A program made the position numbers and the translations under genes. A stretch of 64,000 bases of DNA from DASWTL01 sp035575925 (lineage in GTDB: Bacteria > Bacteroidota > Bacteroidia > Sphingobacteriales > Sphingobacteriaceae): positions 59,791 through 123,790 of the forward strand of contig DATLXK010000027.1 in NCBI GenBank assembly GCA_035575925.1, given 5' to 3'. The notes under the pieces were generated by a model, which did not search any database, was not told the DNA's origin, and saw nothing but the letters and a program-made list of their open reading frames with translations. Position 1 is the first letter of the stretch. Each line of letters opens with the position of its first letter. Below are positions 1 to 8,090 of the stretch, one piece after another.

Positions 1-828
1 AACAAACTTGGCTATACGGGTAATCTTCAGGTATATAACCAGGGCGGTTACGGACTTGCCGAAGCTGTTGATGAAGAACCTGATTTCATCAGCCGTAAAG
101 CCACCTTGCCCAGATCAAATTACAGAGGCCCTGCAATGGAAAGCGGAGAATACAAAATCGAAAAAACCCTGCTCGATATCTACAACTTTGATTTTGATAA
201 TAACAAAATGCTTTGTGACAACAAAACCGATGACTGTGGAAGTATGCAATTAAATTCTGCAGATAATTACGCCCGTTTTCACCTGGTGTCATTAATGGAA
301 AAAATTCGAAAAACACTTGGATCCCAGCCTTTAAAGGCACTTGTTCTGGGTTGTACTCATTACCCTTTTCTAATAAAGGATATTCGCGGGATCCTGAAGG
401 AACTGTATACCTATCAGAAAAATGGTAAATATATTTATCGCGCTTTCATGGTTAAGGATATTAAAATTATTGACCCGGCAGTAAATGTGGCAATAGAACT
501 TCATGATTTTTTGAATAAACAAAATTTGTTTAATCCTACCGGAGATATGAAAGCCAGTGAGTTCTTCATCAGTGTTCCCAATAAGGATAATAAAAATGTG
601 GTTACAGACGAACAAGGCAGGTTTACATACAAATATAAATATGGAAGAAACGCTGGTGAAATACAGGAATATGTAAAAGTAGTACCGTTCAGTAGAAGCA
701 ATATTCCATCAGAAACTTTAGATCGTATAAAAACAGTAATCCCTTCTACTTATACTTTAATAAATAAATTTCATTCCACTAATCCAAAAACTCTTGCTTT
801 ACCGGAAAAGGATAGAATTAAAGAATAA
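1..828 (+). CDS. Glutamate-racemase-like protein, 3' part (truncated by window start)
   Basis: The reading frame is open from base 1, so the 5' end lies outside the window; about 275 codons are visible. The segment LVLGCTHYPFL is the second catalytic-cysteine motif of the Asp/Glu racemase superfamily, followed by a KIIDPAVNVA stretch as in MurI-type enzymes. The C-terminal ~110 residues extend beyond a normal MurI, so this is probably a larger Bacteroidota member of the superfamily rather than the housekeeping murI. Assignment to the racemase fold is fairly secure; substrate and role in the cell wall are inference. Confidence 0.7.
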   Translation, partial: NKLGYTGNLQVYNQGGYGLAEAVDEEPDFISRKATLPRSNYRGPAMESGEYKIEKTLLDIYNFDFDNNKMLCDNKTDDCGSMQLNSADNYARFHLVSLMEKIRKTLGSQPLKALVLGCTHYPFLIKDIRGILKELYTYQKNGKYIYRAFMVKDIKIIDPAVNVAIELHDFLNKQNLFNPTGDMKASEFFISVPNKDNKNVVTDEQGRFTYKYKYGRNAGEIQEYVKVVPFSRSNIPSETLDRIKTVIPSTYTLINKFHSTNPKTLALPEKDRIKE

Positions 829-833
829 TTATA

Positions 834-995
834 AACGCTACAGGCAACGCTTATCTTTTAGGGCTTTGCGAAGATGGCGGGTAGAAAGCACAACTTTGCC
901 ACTCGGCACAAAACTTAGTTAAATGTAGAGATATTTTGAGAACCTCGTCACCCGCCATTTTTGCAAGAGCCTGTGTTAGCGGTAGTTTTTATAAA
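834..995. repeat. Long imperfect hairpin element (MITE- or attC-like)
   Basis: The outer arms CGCTA..CAGGC and GCCTGTGTTAGCG pair. Inside them TTGCGAAGATGGCGGGT (about 872-888) pairs with ACCCGCCATTTTTGCAA (about 951-967) with two mismatches. The whole block folds into a roughly 160-nt hairpin. It lies between the racemase-like gene and an orphan ORF on the other strand. It does not match the strict attC core-site consensus, so a non-autonomous repeat is equally possible. Confidence 0.55.
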
Positions 996-1465
996 GTATG
1001 ATGATTAATCTGTCGATAACTGGGATTGTAATTGTCGTCAAAAAAGTGTGAGTATGGTCTAAAAGCCCCATTGTATAGTTCATGATTTACAACGTCCGAA
1101 GTGAAAAGCGACTTTGTTTTTAGATTTCGATGAATATTTAAAAGTTTTTCATGAATAATGTCTTCATTATGCTTTCTACAGCTGATTCCTAGCAAAAACA
1201 TGTCGTTTTGGTCGGTCGGGTCTTTCTCTAAGTCGAAGTATGCAAAAACCCTTTCGTCAGTCTTGCTTTGAAATATCTCGATTGAGTGGTTATTTCGATT
1301 TAGATATTTCTCAACAACCAGTTCTCGGTCACTTGTTATATCCAGTAACTCTAATATTTCCAATAGTTCAGTTCCATTTAATTCAGTTTCCCATGAGGAA
1401 TTTTTAACTATGAATATTTCGTAGAAGCAGGCGTGAAAAGAAAACTCTACATAATCCTTATTCAT
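989..1465 (-). CDS. Hypothetical protein, 158 aa
   Basis: I do not recognise this protein. It is acidic, about 158 residues, with no obvious signal peptide or membrane segment, and looks like a soluble cytoplasmic protein. The ORF starts with ATG at 1465 and ends inside the right arm of the palindromic element at 834-995. It stands alone on the minus strand with repeat-like DNA on both sides, which fits a horizontally exchanged orphan gene. It could also be a partner of the membrane ORF at 1687-2313, but nothing in the sequence links them. Confidence 0.5.
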   Translation of the reverse strand: MNKDYVEFSFHACFYEIFIVKNSSWETELNGTELLEILELLDITSDRELVVEKYLNRNNHSIEIFQSKTDERVFAYFDLEKDPTDQNDMFLLGISCRKHNEDIIHEKLLNIHRNLKTKSLFTSDVVNHELYNGAFRPYSHFFDDNYNPSYRQINHHTL

Positions 1466-1526
1466 ACAATGTTATCCATTTACAGTAAATAAAATGTTCC
1501 CTAAATTGAATTGCCAATCGTAAAGT

Positions 1527-1600
1527 CGGTAGTTAAATTACCGCTTATCGTTTTGCAAATTTGTGCAGAAATGGCATTGCTTGCAAAACCATTGTCTTAC
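1527..1600. repeat. Palindromic block related to the 834-995 and 2341-2365 sequences
   Basis: A perfect 9-bp inverted repeat GTTTTGCAA (1550-1558) / TTGCAAAAC (1581-1589) sits just after CCGCTTATC. The order CGCTTATC, then TTTGC, then ATGGC is also seen at 849-882, and GCCGCTTAT recurs near 2352. These blocks fall between the orphan ORFs of this region. The rest of the 1466-1686 gap shows no gene. Confidence 0.4.
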
Positions 1601-1670
1601 CGTACTGAACTAAATAATTAACGAATGAATTAACGTAAACCACTGTCAGCCATTTTTGAACAAATTTGCT

Positions 1671-2342
1671 GTTATATGCCGTTTTTTTATTTTATTCTAT
1701 TGTCTGCTATTACACGAAAACGAAATTCCTTATTCGTTTCATTTCCATTTTTGTCAACTTGGGTTATGTAATTTGCTTTTGATTTTATTAATTCAACACT
1801 GTCTTTTTGAAAATAGCTTTCATTTCTTATAACTAGTTTATTTGTCCTTATGCAATTGTCAATATTTGATTTATCAAGAGTAATGCTATCTTTCAAAGTA
1901 TATGTTCCGTAAAAATAACTTTGTCCAAGTCCGCTTCCGTTTGCCATAACATATGTTCCATCTGTCTTAAAGTCTACCGAAAATCCATTGAAGCCACCGT
2001 CATTAAAGCCACTTATTAAAGTCGGTAAATTTGCTTTGTTCTCTTGGTAATAGAATAATCCAATATTTGCCAAAATAAATATAAGTCCAATAAAAGTCGG
2101 AAGGTAACTTTTCAACTTTCGGGAAGTCTTGAACTCTTTAAGGTCTTTAAAAATTGTCCAGATAAAAATTGATAGCCCAACAATACCTATAAACAGAAAA
2201 ACAAAACCATCAAAAATAAAATCATTTTCAGCAGATTTATACAGTTTAACAGTGAACCAAATTCCGAAAATGGTCAGCAGTATAATTCTTATTGTTTTGT
2301 TCTTCGGTGTCAAATGTTTCGTCTTTTAAAATGGCATATAAC
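1671..2342. repeat. Inverted repeat GTTATATGCC / GGCATATAAC flanking an orphan ORF
   Basis: GTTATATGCC followed by T-rich DNA (1671-1688) and its inverse, A-rich DNA followed by GGCATATAAC (2324-2342), bracket the membrane ORF at 1687-2313 almost exactly. The arms are 10 bp perfect plus a T/A-rich extension. Such close bracketing suggests the ORF moves as a unit, or that the arms act as bidirectional terminators. Confidence 0.45.
1687..2313 (-). CDS. Hypothetical membrane protein, 208 aa
   Basis: I do not recognise the family. The N-terminal half holds three hydrophobic segments (about residues 8-22, 33-53 and 70-88), followed by a hydrophilic C-terminal domain of about 110 residues with a glycine-rich GSGLGQSYFYGTYTL stretch. 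The C-terminal part resembles small lipocalin-like beta domains seen in many Bacteroidota orphan proteins, but this is only an impression. Translation starts at an ATG at 2313. The ORF is bracketed by an inverted repeat (1671-2342). Confidence 0.5.
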   Translation of the reverse strand: MTPKNKTIRIILLTIFGIWFTVKLYKSAENDFIFDGFVFLFIGIVGLSIFIWTIFKDLKEFKTSRKLKSYLPTFIGLIFILANIGLFYYQENKANLPTLISGFNDGGFNGFSVDFKTDGTYVMANGSGLGQSYFYGTYTLKDSITLDKSNIDNCIRTNKLVIRNESYFQKDSVELIKSKANYITQVDKNGNETNKEFRFRVIADNRIK

Positions 2343-2389
2343 AATTGCGTTGCCGCTTATATTTTAAAAGAGGTGTTAAATATTTACAA

Positions 2390-3868
2390 TTAGTATCCGT
2401 AAGTATTAGGTAATGCCATTGCAGGTTGCTCTAAATTTACCAGAAATCCGTTAATAACAGCATAAACAGGTTTATTATTCTTAGTTAATAAAAAATGTGC
2501 CGTTTGGTTTAGTCCGGCAGCTTGGGAATTATTTGTATCGCTGTTTGTTAAATTCAATAACCTGTTGCTTACAGGACCAACAAGTGATTTTTCATCCAAC
2601 CATTTTACAAATAAATAACCTTCTTTTATAAGCTTAAGCTCATCAGCGGGTTTCAATCCTTCCCATTCATTCTTTGTCATAACTTTAACCAGGGCCGGTG
2701 TGTATATTAAATCTTTTGCGTCTGCTTCATCATAACCAAAAGCAAAATCCACATCTCCGAGTTCATCAATATTTCCCTGATAGCTGATGCTTCTGTAATC
2801 AGCGCTCTTAATCTGGGACCGGTTTATTCCCAAATTAGTAGTAAATGTATTCCCTGCTTTAGTAACGGTAACATTACGTATCAGCACATCATATAATGAT
2901 CTGCCATTTTCAGGAATATCGGCATACCGGTTATAATCTTCTTTCAGATATGACTGACGTGCTATAGCTTCAAAAGCACTTAAAAGTGAATAAAAATTAA
3001 GCTTCCGGATGTGTTCTTTTTCAGGATCCCCTGGAAAGCCTCCGGACTCAATTAAAATAGTAGATATATCCATGCCCTGGAAAGTATCACCAAAGCACCG
3101 CGGATCATGGGCGTCATCATATTTGGCAACTTTTCCGGGTATTTGTCTTTGCAGGGCGTTATTCATTAATACAATTACCTGAGTGGCTTTCTTTCGAACC
3201 TCGTTCATACTTTTTTCATAATTGTAGGCAGGGGCAAGAAATGAAATAGTTGCCGTATTTCTTGTCGCTCCGGCAGAGTAAAGCGTACTCTGGTCGTGAA
3301 GATTAAATCCAAATTCGGGCTGAAGCTCTTTAGCTATGTCCATCAATATCGTTCCTTCAGGTGTAACCTGCATTCGGGCATCCCGGTTAATGTCGATATC
3401 CAGTGTATTCCGTCTTTTATACATTTCAGCACCATCCGGATTAACCATAGGTACAAAATGAAGTTCAAGCTTATCAAGCAGAAACTTCCTTAATGCAGTA
3501 TTCTCATCATTTTTAGCAGTAAAGAAATTAAAAAGATCAAATAATGATCTGGTGGCAGTTGTTTCATCGCCATGCATTTGAGACCACAGCAATATTTTAG
3601 TTTTCCCCCGTCCAACGGCAAGATGATGAATACTCCTGCCCTGCACGGAGTTGCCTAAGATTTTATGCCTAAAAAGAGTTGACTGAGCATGCTTTTGAAT
3701 AAGGGGGACTATATCACTGTGTTTAAAAAACCTGCTATTTAATGCCGGCTCTTTATATTGGGCATATTGGTTCCATACTGAAGACAGATCCTGGCTTAAG
3801 CCAACCTGTGTGAAAGCCAGCAGAAATGCAGCTAAAATTGACTGAATCAAAAAAGAACTCTTTTTCAT
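2390..3868 (-). CDS. M14 family zinc carboxypeptidase (secreted)
   Basis: 492 aa with a signal peptide at residues 1-25 (hydrophobic core ILAAFLLAF, ending near GLSQ). The M14 metallopeptidase signature is present: MHGDETT gives the zinc ligands His99 and Glu102, a second HD motif in FNLHDQSTLYSAG supplies the third zinc-ligand region, and ILIESGGFPGD is consistent with the catalytic glutamate. M14 enzymes remove C-terminal residues or cut peptidoglycan peptides. Export to the periplasm or beyond is expected. The C-terminal ~170 residues form an extra domain seen in Bacteroidota members. The gene is monocistronic on the minus strand. Family confident, substrate unknown. Confidence 0.85.
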   Translation of the reverse strand: MKKSSFLIQSILAAFLLAFTQVGLSQDLSSVWNQYAQYKEPALNSRFFKHSDIVPLIQKHAQSTLFRHKILGNSVQGRSIHHLAVGRGKTKILLWSQMHGDETTATRSLFDLFNFFTAKNDENTALRKFLLDKLELHFVPMVNPDGAEMYKRRNTLDIDINRDARMQVTPEGTILMDIAKELQPEFGFNLHDQSTLYSAGATRNTATISFLAPAYNYEKSMNEVRKKATQVIVLMNNALQRQIPGKVAKYDDAHDPRCFGDTFQGMDISTILIESGGFPGDPEKEHIRKLNFYSLLSAFEAIARQSYLKEDYNRYADIPENGRSLYDVLIRNVTVTKAGNTFTTNLGINRSQIKSADYRSISYQGNIDELGDVDFAFGYDEADAKDLIYTPALVKVMTKNEWEGLKPADELKLIKEGYLFVKWLDEKSLVGPVSNRLLNLTNSDTNNSQAAGLNQTAHFLLTKNNKPVYAVINGFLVNLEQPAMALPNTYGY

Positions 3869-4251
3869 AGCACGTAATTTCCATAAATATAAAAAGATTA
3901 TTTGGAGGTAGAATATTGAAGAAGGGCTGTATAAAAATATTAATTATGTGTGTAAGTAAAATTATATTTCAGACTTCGATTGAATTTTAAATTTTTAACA
4001 TTTTCCCGTTAAATGAACATAATCTTTCCAGGCATTTATATACGGTTTTCTTACTTCAGTAAACGGTAATTTTAAAAGAAACAGCTTGTCAGTTCATCGG
4101 CATCCATGCGGAGCATCAACATACGCGACTTACTATCCACACCCGGACAATTATACTATCTGCGCTCTGAGCCGCTGATAATTAATATTCTGAATGGTCT
4201 TTCTTCTGGTGAAAGGCTGGCATTTTTATCATGTGGGCGCATAGATTTAAA
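3869..4251. other. Intergenic gap with no clear gene
   Basis: About 380 bp between the M14 peptidase and the glycosyltransferase. Apart from a 49-codon ORF on the plus strand (4106-4255, listed separately) I see no RNA gene, strong terminator or promoter box here. Confidence 0.5.
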
Positions 4252-4255
4252 TTAA
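4106..4255 (+). CDS. Possible 49-aa small protein
   Basis: An ATG-started ORF of 49 codons fills the space between two minus-strand genes and runs 4 bp into the end of the glycosyltransferase gene. The translation is not low-complexity and has a mixed hydrophobic/charged composition (contains IRDLLSTPGQLYYL). There is no TAnnTTTG box close upstream and I know no homologue. It may be chance or a remnant of a larger gene. Confidence 0.2.
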   Translation: MRSINIRDLLSTPGQLYYLRSEPLIINILNGLSSGERLAFLSCGRIDLN

Positions 4256-4950
4256 ACCTTATTCATCCTGATTAGTTTTCGGTAGGTATTTACCAATTCT
4301 GGCTGCGAAAATCCTAACTTATACATAATAAATATCAGGTAAAAAGTACACTTTGTTTTGAAAATTCCATTTTCAAAATATTTGCGGGCAGAGGTTGAAA
4401 CGGGCTTCTTTATAATTTTAAACCGTGAGAATTTTTTGATGCGTTTAATAATTTCCTGATCTTCCATAACAATCAGTTTTTCATCAAAACTACCCGCCTT
4501 TATAAAAATATTTTTATGGATAAATAAGCTTTGATCACCGAAACGGAAATAATCACAATCAAATCTGGTAAACCAGGCATTTGCTTTTAAGAGCCAATGA
4601 TTAGCATCAAATGAGAGCATAAAACAACCTGAATTGAAGCCATTTTTAACAGCACTCACAATATCATTGGTAAAACCGTTGGGCGGGATAGTATCTGCAT
4701 GAAGAAAATAATGGATTTCTCCCTTCGCTACCGAAGCTCCGTAATTCATTTGGGCAGACCGGCTCTTTTTCGGACTTAAAATTACGGTTGCCCCCGCAAG
4801 CTTTGCCGTTTCGATAGTCTGATCTGTACTCCCGCCATCAATTACCAATATTTCTGTCAGGTGTGCGGGGTTTCCATTTTTACGAATGGAATTTATGTTA
4901 TGAGCTATACACGATTCTTCATTAAACGCAGGAATGATAATGCTGATCAT
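4252..4950 (-). CDS. Family 2 glycosyltransferase, arsenosugar-type (TIGR04283-like)
   Basis: 232 aa GT-A fold enzyme. SIIIPAFNEE opens the nucleotide-sugar binding domain, DGGSTDQT follows, and HADT (about residue 89) is the metal-binding motif. The combination of FLHADT with RSAQMNYGA fits the TIGR04283 group, whose genes neighbour arsS in arsenosugar biosynthesis clusters. It begins 6 bp downstream of the TIGR04282-like gene and is transcribed with it. An arsenosugar role is inferred from family and neighbours; because arsS is broken here, the actual function may have drifted. Confidence 0.8.
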   Translation of the reverse strand: MISIIIPAFNEESCIAHNINSIRKNGNPAHLTEILVIDGGSTDQTIETAKLAGATVILSPKKSRSAQMNYGASVAKGEIHYFLHADTIPPNGFTNDIVSAVKNGFNSGCFMLSFDANHWLLKANAWFTRFDCDYFRFGDQSLFIHKNIFIKAGSFDEKLIVMEDQEIIKRIKKFSRFKIIKKPVSTSARKYFENGIFKTKCTFYLIFIMYKLGFSQPELVNTYRKLIRMNKV

Positions 4951-4956
4951 AAAGAT

Positions 4957-5562
4957 CTAATGATTTATATCACTTCTTTCCAGATCTGCAGCTTCATCCA
5001 CATCATGAAGCTTTTCTAATAAACCATAAGACATTTTATATTCATCCAATTTAGCGGTAGTCTGCAAAAGAACATGAGATGTACTCCAATCTACATTACT
5101 GAATAATTCCGGAACCGGAGAAGTCATCCCTAAAAGGTAATATCCTCCATCAAAGGCCGGACCTATAATCACATCAGCCTGATCGAGTTTTGTGATAGCT
5201 GTTGAAAGAATATCTGTACGTAGTTCTAAACAATCGCTTCCAATAATTAATACCTTTTTAAATCCCTGTTCAAAAAGATCATTAAATGCATTTTTCATTC
5301 GCTCGCCTAATCCATCTCCTTGTTGTAATCGCTTGGTATAACCGGGATTGTTCCATAAATCATATTCGGTCAGATTATCTGCGTAATACACAAATTTCCG
5401 GCAACCTACATCCCGGGTAGTTTCAAAAGTATGCTTTAACAGCATTTGATAAATAGCCAAAGTCTTTTCATCCCCGATGCTCTTAGCTAATCTGGTTTTT
5501 ACTTTGCCTAATTCCGGATTTCGAACAAAAATAATGAGCGCTGTATTTAGAAATCTATCCAT
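4957..5562 (-). CDS. TIGR04282/DUF2064 glycosyltransferase, arsenosugar-type
   Basis: 201 aa. The start NTALIIFVRNPELGKVKTRLAKSIGD is typical of DUF2064 nucleotidyl/glycosyl-transferase-like proteins (MobA-like fold): the KTRLA lysine/arginine patch contacts nucleotide phosphates, and IIGSDC and GPAFDGGYYLLG are further family motifs. The family is a standard partner of TIGR04283 and ArsS. The ATG at 5562 lies 3 bp after the ancestral stop codon of the arsS remnant, so the original operon order arsS - TIGR04282 - TIGR04283 is still visible. Confidence 0.8.
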   Translation of the reverse strand: MDRFLNTALIIFVRNPELGKVKTRLAKSIGDEKTLAIYQMLLKHTFETTRDVGCRKFVYYADNLTEYDLWNNPGYTKRLQQGDGLGERMKNAFNDLFEQGFKKVLIIGSDCLELRTDILSTAITKLDQADVIIGPAFDGGYYLLGMTSPVPELFSNVDWSTSHVLLQTTAKLDEYKMSYGLLEKLHDVDEAADLERSDINH

Positions 5563-5565
5563 AAT

Positions 5566-5880
5566 TTAATCTGTAACAGTACCTCCACAGCTTGAACCTG
5601 ACCCTGCTGTACATCCATAACAGTGTAAAAAATGTTACGGTTTTTCAACTCGTCAAAATTAAATTCACTTACATGCTGAGAGGTCGAACAGGACACTTTC
5701 AAGTCCAGCATCTGATTAAAATCACAATCATATAAATAACCGTCACAGCTTACGAAAATAGTGTTTCTGCACATCACATTTAATACTGCCGAAGGATTAA
5801 ATGCAGTCACCAGTTTTTCCATATATGCTTCGTAACCTTTAAATTAGGGTTTAAAAATGCTCGCGACAACATTTCTGGCA
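5566..5880 (-). pseudogene. arsS: arsS remnant (C-terminal part of arsenosugar radical SAM protein)
   Basis: Only about the last 100 codons survive. YEAYMEKLVTAFNP, then MCRNTIFVSCDGYLYDCDFNQMLDL match the C-terminal DUF3641 domain of ArsS-type radical SAM enzymes. In the A-run at 5627-5632 one base is missing: the present frame gives a nonsense tail, whereas adding one base restores HCYGCTAGSGSSCGG and a TAA at 5566, the conserved cysteine-rich ArsS terminus. There is an in-frame stop just upstream (CCC TAA), and the radical SAM domain with its CxxxCxxC motif is absent. This is a deletion remnant plus a frameshift, so not functional. Confidence 0.8.
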
Positions 5881-5950
5881 TCTTTCCTCGTTGGGTTACT
5901 ATCTAACCTCAATACAAATGCTTATCAGCCGCTAAGTTCTAGGTGTCATT

Positions 5951-7096
5951 TTAATTCGGAATAGAGTTATAATATTTTTTAAAAAAATCAGCATGTAATT
6001 TCAATCCTTCGTAAAAAAAGAATACTTCGCCCTGAATACCTCTCTTCCGGTTCACCTCAATCATCTGGTTCAAAAATTCTTCAGAAGGACTGTAATCACT
6101 CACCTTTAATAGCACACCTGGATAGAAGATATCATAGTCAGTTTCAGGCATGTATTTTAAATTAGCATCCAAATTGGTGGTGTAGGCAGCAATATTATAC
6201 CGATATACCTGGGGAAATATGGAATCAACCCAGCCATTCTTAACCCAGGTCGGCCAGTCTTGAAGGTACTCTTCCTTGCTCCAAGGGAAAATGCTGGGTG
6301 CCATGGTAACTGCTATGTCTGGTCTGATTGCTTTTATCTCGTAGTGAATACGCCTCATAAAATCGTTTAGCTTATTTGCACGCCAAGTGACCCAATCAGT
6401 GTCTTTATAATCATTAGGAGGAGGTAAATTATTATGCTCTTTTTTGTATAATGCTACTGTATACTTATCATAGCCTGCTGTTGATGGATTGGCAGGCAAT
6501 CTGTCATCGCCCTGAATACCATCTATATTATAGTTTTTGGACACTTCTTTAATTAAAGACAATATGAAATTTTGCACTTTTGGGTCAAATGCATTCATCC
6601 ACTCAAAACCATTTTTAATAACTAACTTTCCATTGTTATCAATAGCCGCCCATTCAGGCTTGCGCCTGATAATATCTCCCCCGTTCTGTTTATAAGAAGA
6701 AGAAAAGCCATATTCAAACCAGGCATGTACCTTTATATTCTTCTTATGTGCTTCATCAATTAGTTCTCTTAACGGGTCTCTTCCCTCAAAGCGTTTATCA
6801 ATAAGTTTTCCGAACATTCTTTCCATAACTCTGCTTGGATAAAGTGTCTGGCCTGCGTTCCATGTGACAACATAAATATTGTTTATTCCGCTTTCGGCAC
6901 ATAAACTAACCGCATCCTTTATATTCTGACGCGAATCCAGAACTGTACTTGCAACATTAGTAAGCCAAACTCCTCTGACGGGTCTATTAGAAGTTATTGT
7001 ACTAGAAATAACAGAAGCAGGGCGGGTAACATAGACTTGTGAGCATGCCGACATAACTAACACCATCATTGCTGAAATTATTCGTAATCGTTTCAA
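5951..7096 (-). CDS. Family-10-like glycosyl hydrolase lipoprotein (GHL10/DUF187)
   Basis: 381 aa with a lipoprotein signal (hydrophobic stretch then SACSQ, lipidated Cys about residue 18). RGVWLTNVAST near residue 42 opens the TIM-barrel of the GHL10 family (PF02638). GIQGDDRLPA, NDFMRRIHYEIKAIRPDI, VTMAPSIFPW and WVDSIFPQVYRY are the usual later barrel motifs. These outer-envelope proteins act on peptidoglycan or polysaccharides; the exact bond is not known. It precedes the arsenosugar remnant cluster but is separated by about 70 bp and need not be functionally linked. Confidence 0.82.
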   Translation of the reverse strand: MKRLRIISAMMVLVMSACSQVYVTRPASVISSTITSNRPVRGVWLTNVASTVLDSRQNIKDAVSLCAESGINNIYVVTWNAGQTLYPSRVMERMFGKLIDKRFEGRDPLRELIDEAHKKNIKVHAWFEYGFSSSYKQNGGDIIRRKPEWAAIDNNGKLVIKNGFEWMNAFDPKVQNFILSLIKEVSKNYNIDGIQGDDRLPANPSTAGYDKYTVALYKKEHNNLPPPNDYKDTDWVTWRANKLNDFMRRIHYEIKAIRPDIAVTMAPSIFPWSKEEYLQDWPTWVKNGWVDSIFPQVYRYNIAAYTTNLDANLKYMPETDYDIFYPGVLLKVSDYSPSEEFLNQMIEVNRKRGIQGEVFFFYEGLKLHADFFKKYYNSIPN

Positions 7097-7230
7097 AATC
7101 AGTTACGCAACGTTTGCCATATTCTTTGTAAATTATTCTTAAATCTTTTTATGCTAATATGAACAATATATGTTGTTTCATCTAACAATTGTTTACAGAT
7201 AATTTAAGAGGAATACCGTCATAGGACAAT

Positions 7231-7260
7231 AAAAAAAGGCTCAAAACTTCTTTTGAGGCC
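7231..7260 (-). terminator. Rho-independent terminator on minus strand
   Basis: Read on the minus strand, GGCCTCAAAAGAAGTTTTGAGCC forms a hairpin (one bulged base) and is followed by seven T. It lies directly downstream of the tRNA 3'-end remnant at 7262-7283, the same arrangement as the terminator that follows the intact tRNA at 9362-9435. Confidence 0.75.
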
Positions 7261-7261
7261 T

Positions 7262-7283
7262 GTGCGCCCCTCTGGGCTCGAAC
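7262..7283 (-). repeat. Remnant of tRNA 3' end
   Basis: GTGCGCCCCTCTGGGCTCGAAC resembles the last ~20 nt of the intact tRNA-Met(CAT) (9362-9435), which reads GTGCGCCCAGATGGGCTCGAAC; the three differences are in the acceptor/T-stem. It is probably an old attachment-site scar or the original tRNA end displaced by an earlier insertion. Confidence 0.6.
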
Positions 7284-7450
7284 ACTGTATATTAGTAGCT
7301 GATAAGTAAAGTGCTCATATATTGCGTTCTAGTTGTTGACTTTCAAAATTTATCGAAGAGCTGGTTTCGTTGACGCTTAAGGGAAAACCTGTGTTGGATC
7401 TTCTTAATATCCAGCATTAGGATATATTGTAATATAATAATAAACGTACG

Positions 7451-7513
7451 TATTAAAATTATAATAATAGTATGTATTTAAATTATAATAAGTGTCAGTT
7501 ATGAAATTATAAT
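7451..7513. repeat. Three AT-rich direct repeats, 24-25 bp apart
   Basis: TATTAAAATTATAATAA (7451), TATTTAAATTATAATAA (7475) and TATGAAATTATAATTG (7500) share the core AAATTATAAT at nearly constant spacing, more than two helical turns. This looks like an array of protein-binding sites, perhaps left from an integrative element, but simple AT-richness could also explain part of the similarity. Confidence 0.35.
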
Positions 7514-7828
7514 TGACACGAAACTATATCATAGCTTCATCCGCAATTGACAGATACGCCTCTCCCGTCAGGATTAGAGATTCAGACTGATGTTCGAGGA
7601 AACCGTTGCGCCAATTATTTTCTGAGTTAGGAAAACAACTTTAACCGTGGTTTACCGTAACGCATGCATAACCGACGCTTTTCCATCTCTTAATTACAGA
7701 TTACACTGAGGTAAAACTAAAAACAGTTAGTGGGATTGGTAACCAGAATTGTAGATTGATATGACTAAAAGAAAGTAAAAAATCTTGTAAATCAAAATAC
7801 TTACAGGGTTTATCCAAAATGAACTGTG

Positions 7829-7875
7829 CTCGTGCGCCCAGATGGGCTCGAACCTTCGACCAAAAGATTATGAGT
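7829..7875. repeat. Left direct repeat (attachment site) from tRNA 3' half
   Basis: 47 bp identical, but for one base near 7854, to 9358-9404. It contains the tRNA acceptor 3' strand, T-arm and part of the anticodon arm, but not the 5' half, so it cannot make a tRNA. Confidence 0.85.
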
Positions 7876-7935
7876 ATTTTGAACAGGTGGCGATTAACGA
7901 TTGATTTACAACTATTTACAAAGAATATTTATTTT

Positions 7936-7959
7936 TTTCCTAAAGTATTTCTAAAGCTA
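7936..7959. promoter_or_regulatory. Possible integrase arm-binding sites, left
   Basis: Two CTAAAG motifs start 11 bp apart (7940 and 7951) within a T-rich context (TTTCCTAAAGTATTTCTAAAG). The same motif pair with the same 11-bp spacing occurs at 9219/9230 near the other end of the element. Confidence 0.4.
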
Positions 7960-8090
7960 AAGCGCATCCTTCAGCTTTTTCTTGGCAATTTCCCCTCAGA
8001 TATTAGCCTGGATTAGTGGATGGTAATTTAAAAATCGCATAGAACATCCAAGGAGTTTGAACGGTCAAGAAAATGTCATACTTTAGGATA

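Larger units (their letters stand above)
7097..8072. other. Long non-coding stretch holding tRNA remnants and repeats
   Basis: Nearly 1 kb without a convincing gene. It holds a minus-strand terminator (7231-7260), a short tRNA 3'-end remnant (7262-7283), three AT-rich repeats (7451-7513), an inverted repeat GTGTCAGTTAT/ATAATTGACAC (7492-7519), the left direct repeat of an integrated element (7829-7875) and a pair of CTAAAG motifs (7940-7956). Confidence 0.7.

Noticed and set aside
834..995. A genuine integron attC site
   Set aside because: Core boxes do not fit RYYYAAC/GTTRRRY and no integron integrase is in the window; kept only as a hairpin repeat.
7819..8016. 65-codon ORF overlapping the left tRNA repeat
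   Set aside because: Its first third is translated tRNA remnant and the rest has no family resemblance; treated as chance.
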